From: Acidobacteriota bacterium
GTDB lineage: Bacteria > Acidobacteriota > Blastocatellia > Pyrinomonadales > Pyrinomonadaceae
Assembly (NCBI GenBank): GCA_013140875.1
Contig: JABFSB010000381.1
Location: 1 to 7,274 of the forward strand
DNA: 7,274 nucleotides
Direction of reading: 5' to 3'
The notes beneath the pieces were generated by a model. The model had not been told where the DNA came from, did no database searches, and worked only from the letters and a program-made list of their open reading frames with translations. Below are positions 5,061-7,274 of the stretch, piece by piece. A program made the translations under genes and the position numbers. Each line of letters begins with the position of its first letter. Position 1 is the first letter of the stretch.

Positions 5061-6572
5061 ATGGCCACTGCCGAACTCCAGAAGCGATTCATTTACTTCG
5101 TCATTTTCGCGGGCGTAGTAATTCTCATTCTTATCGCGTTTCCGTTTGTGGAGGGCGGCTTGCGCGACTACGTTCTCGCGCGATTCGGACTGGATGTCGT
5201 CGAGGGACAGGTCGTTTCGACAGACGGCGTTGCGCCGACGATGATGACCACCACGATGATCGGGCTGGTCGTGAACCTGTTTCACATCGCGAAGATCTTT
5301 CTGTGGATGGCGTTGGTCATCTCGATCGTCCGATTCGTCGCATTCCTGCTTCTCAAGACCGCATTTCGCGGTTCGGGACAGTCGGAGATATCGTCACTGC
5401 TCAAGACGGTGATCTCGATCATCGTTTACATTGTTGCGTTCTTTATTATTTTTCAATCCCAGTATCCCGGCGTACAGCTTGCGCCGCTTTTTACGGGTTC
5501 GACGATCATTGGAATCGTTGTCGGTCTTGCCTTGCAGGACACGCTCGGCAATCTGTTTGCGGGAATTGCGCTTCAGGCGGACCAGCCATTCCAGGTCGGC
5601 GATGTGGTCGCCTTCGCGAACAAGGCCAACGGCGTGATCGAGGCCGTTTCGTGGCGTGGCGTCAAGATTCGAACTTTTCAGAATAAACTTCTCGTCATCA
5701 GTAATTCGGTTCTCGGCAAGGAGTCGATCGAAGTTGCACCGAAAGGCAATCTCAACGCCCGCATAGTGTTTTTTAATACGCTGTATTCGAACTCGCCGGC
5801 AAAGACAATTCAAATAGTTCGCGATGCGGTCCGCCAGGTCGAGAACGTTTCTCAAAAGATAAGGCCCATCGTTCGCATCCGAAACCTCGGCGAAAACGGA
5901 CTCGACTGGGAGGTTAAATATTGGGCCGACGACTATACGCTTTACAACGATACCGATGCCCTGATCCGCCAGCGCATCTGGTACGCGTTCCAGCGCGACA
6001 ACATCCATTTTGCATACCCGACGCGCACGGTCTTTATGCAGCAGACCGCCGAGGAACCGAACATCGACGAGTACCTGAACGTAACTGTCGAAAGGCTCAG
6101 CCGAATACCGATCTTCGCTCCGCTTTCGGATGAAGAGCTGCACAAACTCGCCCGGGCGTCGAAGGACCGCGTGTTCGCTCCCGGTGAAGCGATCGTGCGA
6201 CGCGGCCAGGAAGGGAATTCGATGTTCGTCGTCACGCGGGGAACGGTCGATGTCGAAATACTTCAGGGAAACTTGCCGAAGGTGATCAACACGCTTCGGG
6301 AAAGCGATTATTTTGGTGAAATGAGCCTGCTGACGGGCGAGCCGAGGACGGCGACCGTCCGTGCTCAGACCGAAACCGAGGTCGTTCAGATAAACAAAAG
6401 CGCGTTGAAGCCGATATTCGAAGGCAATCCCGAACTGGTCGAATCGATCTGCAAAATGATCGAAGAGCGGAAGGCCATTCTAAACGCCAAGTCTCCCGAT
6501 CAGGCCGAGTCCACGACCCAGACCGACAAAGGCGTTATGGCTTCGATTCGTAAATTTTTTGGGATAAAGTAG
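5061..6572 (+). CDS. MscS-like channel with C-terminal cyclic-nucleotide-binding domain (bCNG type)
   Basis: 503 residues. Hydrophobic segments lie at about 9-31, 70-97, 112-132 and 143-168. The last is the Gly/Ala-rich pore helix region of MscS (GIVVGLALQDTLGNLFAGIA, 151-170). The MscS beta domain follows (QPFQVGDVVAF 175-185, GVIEAVSWRGVKIRT 191-205), then the alpha/beta vestibule to about 325. Residues 350-470 form a cNMP-binding domain with FAPGEAIVRRG (372-382), YFGEMSLLTG (417-426) and EPRTATV (427-433). The phosphate-binding-cassette Glu420 and Arg429 are both present, so ligand binding looks intact. Proteins of this layout (the bCNG family) are inner-membrane channels gated by cAMP/cGMP, generally with weak or no mechanosensitivity. 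The gene starts 12 nt after the NRAMP-like gene with no obvious ribosome site, suggesting coupled translation and function. Confidence 0.92.
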   Translation: MATAELQKRFIYFVIFAGVVILILIAFPFVEGGLRDYVLARFGLDVVEGQVVSTDGVAPTMMTTTMIGLVVNLFHIAKIFLWMALVISIVRFVAFLLLKTAFRGSGQSEISSLLKTVISIIVYIVAFFIIFQSQYPGVQLAPLFTGSTIIGIVVGLALQDTLGNLFAGIALQADQPFQVGDVVAFANKANGVIEAVSWRGVKIRTFQNKLLVISNSVLGKESIEVAPKGNLNARIVFFNTLYSNSPAKTIQIVRDAVRQVENVSQKIRPIVRIRNLGENGLDWEVKYWADDYTLYNDTDALIRQRIWYAFQRDNIHFAYPTRTVFMQQTAEEPNIDEYLNVTVERLSRIPIFAPLSDEELHKLARASKDRVFAPGEAIVRRGQEGNSMFVVTRGTVDVEILQGNLPKVINTLRESDYFGEMSLLTGEPRTATVRAQTETEVVQINKSALKPIFEGNPELVESICKMIEERKAILNAKSPDQAESTTQTDKGVMASIRKFFGIK

Positions 6573-6590
6573 CGGCCCGCGTGGCAAAAA

Positions 6591-7274
6591 CTACTGCACG
6601 TTGCGGTCGTAGATGTCGTGCAGAACTTCGGTTATCGGTTTGCGGTCGACGAAGGGGTCTTTCTTTTCTCTCTTAACGCTGTCTCTTTTAGTTTTTGAAC
6701 CGTTTGCGGCTGCGATATGGGTCGGCGGCTTTTCCGTGTAATCAGGCTGTTCAGACAAACGATCGAGAATAGTTCTACCCGAACCATTAGTGTGCTCGGC
6801 TTCGATCGCCTCAGCTTCCGATCTTCCCGCCATCGGTAGCTCCGCCCTCGCCGGTTGATTCGACGAATTCTTAACAAAGGCGGCCCGGCTCTCTTCAAGA
6901 ATCGCTTTACCCCGAAGCCGACGCGCTCTTTCAAGCGATCGTATGGCGGCCGAGGTCAACGGCGCTTCCGAAGGATCGCGTTCGATCTTGCGCAGGACCT
7001 TTACATAATTGCGAAGCTCCTGGGTTGGAAACACAAACGCAGATTCATTGCTCTTTTCGCTTTCCACGACCTGCGTCAAGGCGTTGATCGCCGATTGATG
7101 TTCGCCCGCCTTATTGTAAAGAGCTCCCAACGCAAACTGGACAAGCGGCGGCGAACCGGTCATCCGGTTCACGATCGTTTCGCCCCGCCCGATCGCGTCG
7201 CGGACCTCGAACCCGAACCAACTGCGTCCGTCTTCACGCAGGATCTCGTTGGCGGATAAATAAAATTCGAAGAT
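6591..7274 (-). CDS. TPR-like protein with basic C-terminal tail, N-terminus beyond window
   Basis: 227 codons plus TAG (6591-6593), open through the right edge. A GTG at 7172 is in frame, but coding clearly continues upstream of it (FEFYLSANEILREDGRSW, then FGFEVRDAIGRG), so it should not be taken as the start. PPLVQFALGALYNKAGEHQS followed by AINALTQVVE (44-73 of the visible part) is a good TPR helix pair (A-L-x-x-L-Y-x-x-x-G pattern). After it come FPTQELRNYVKVLRKIER and an ERARRLRG helix, then a low-complexity polar region and a tail rich in Lys/Arg ending PITEVLHDIYDRNVQ. TPR proteins act as protein-protein scaffolds; the partner is unknown. It converges with the channel gene across 18 nt, and no terminator is visible between them. 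Confidence 0.8.
   Translation of the reverse strand: MFEFYLSANEILREDGRSWFGFEVRDAIGRGETIVNRMTGSPPLVQFALGALYNKAGEHQSAINALTQVVESEKSNESAFVFPTQELRNYVKVLRKIERDPSEAPLTSAAIRSLERARRLRGKAILEESRAAFVKNSSNQPARAELPMAGRSEAEAIEAEHTNGSGRTILDRLSEQPDYTEKPPTHIAAANGSKTKRDSVKREKKDPFVDRKPITEVLHDIYDRNVQ

Noticed and set aside
5394..6143. Minus-strand open frame of 249 codons opposite the MscS-CNBD gene
   Set aside because: It is antisense to conserved MscS and linker sequence and has no ribosome site or recognisable domain.
6569..6597. AGTAG/CTACT inverted pair across the convergent gene ends as a bidirectional terminator
   Set aside because: Only 5 bp of stem around a long loop, formed largely by the two stop codons, with no proper T-tract. 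Likely chance.

Overview
The window looks like chromosome from a mesophilic environmental bacterium of moderate GC. My best guess is Acidobacteriota, in the Blastocatellia/Pyrinomonadaceae direction. This is an inference from three things: an AtuA-family (DUF1446) protein, a small secreted protein with the 'GIKLG' opening seen in many acidobacterial hypotheticals, and a repeat family whose core (GCCCTTGCTGACGCGCGGGC) I associate with those genomes. No rRNA, tRNA, CRISPR array, integrase or transposase is visible.

Layout. Positions 1-2554 hold four minus-strand genes: a truncated AtuA-family gene (1-877), two small secreted proteins that share an 11-residue Trp/Lys repeat (976-1404 and 1567-1869), and a secreted hypothetical (2048-2554). 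Stem-loops with T-rich tails, read on the minus strand, lie after three of them, so they look like separately transcribed single genes. Positions 2555-3740 are a repeat-rich stretch holding one small plus-strand lipoprotein gene (2922-3350). That gene is flanked by direct copies of a composite repeat: a 76-nt palindrome (2612-2687 and 3383-3458), followed by a TTTCGCGTG-rich segment and a 30-nt half copy of the palindrome. The downstream palindrome is followed by seven Ts and probably serves as the lipoprotein gene's terminator. A 21-bp tandem repeat grows out of the last half copy.

Positions 3741-6572 are a tight two-gene plus-strand operon: a divergent NRAMP-superfamily divalent metal transporter, then, 12 nt later, an MscS-type channel with a C-terminal cyclic-nucleotide-binding domain (bCNG architecture). 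Together they suggest metal or ion homeostasis with cNMP control of one partner. Convergent to it, and separated by only 18 nt, is the 3' end of a minus-strand TPR-like protein (6591-7274) whose start lies beyond the window.

The parts most worth a second look are the 11-residue-repeat secreted protein pair, the palindromic composite repeats around the lipoprotein gene, and the NRAMP-like/cNMP-channel pair with altered metal-site motifs.
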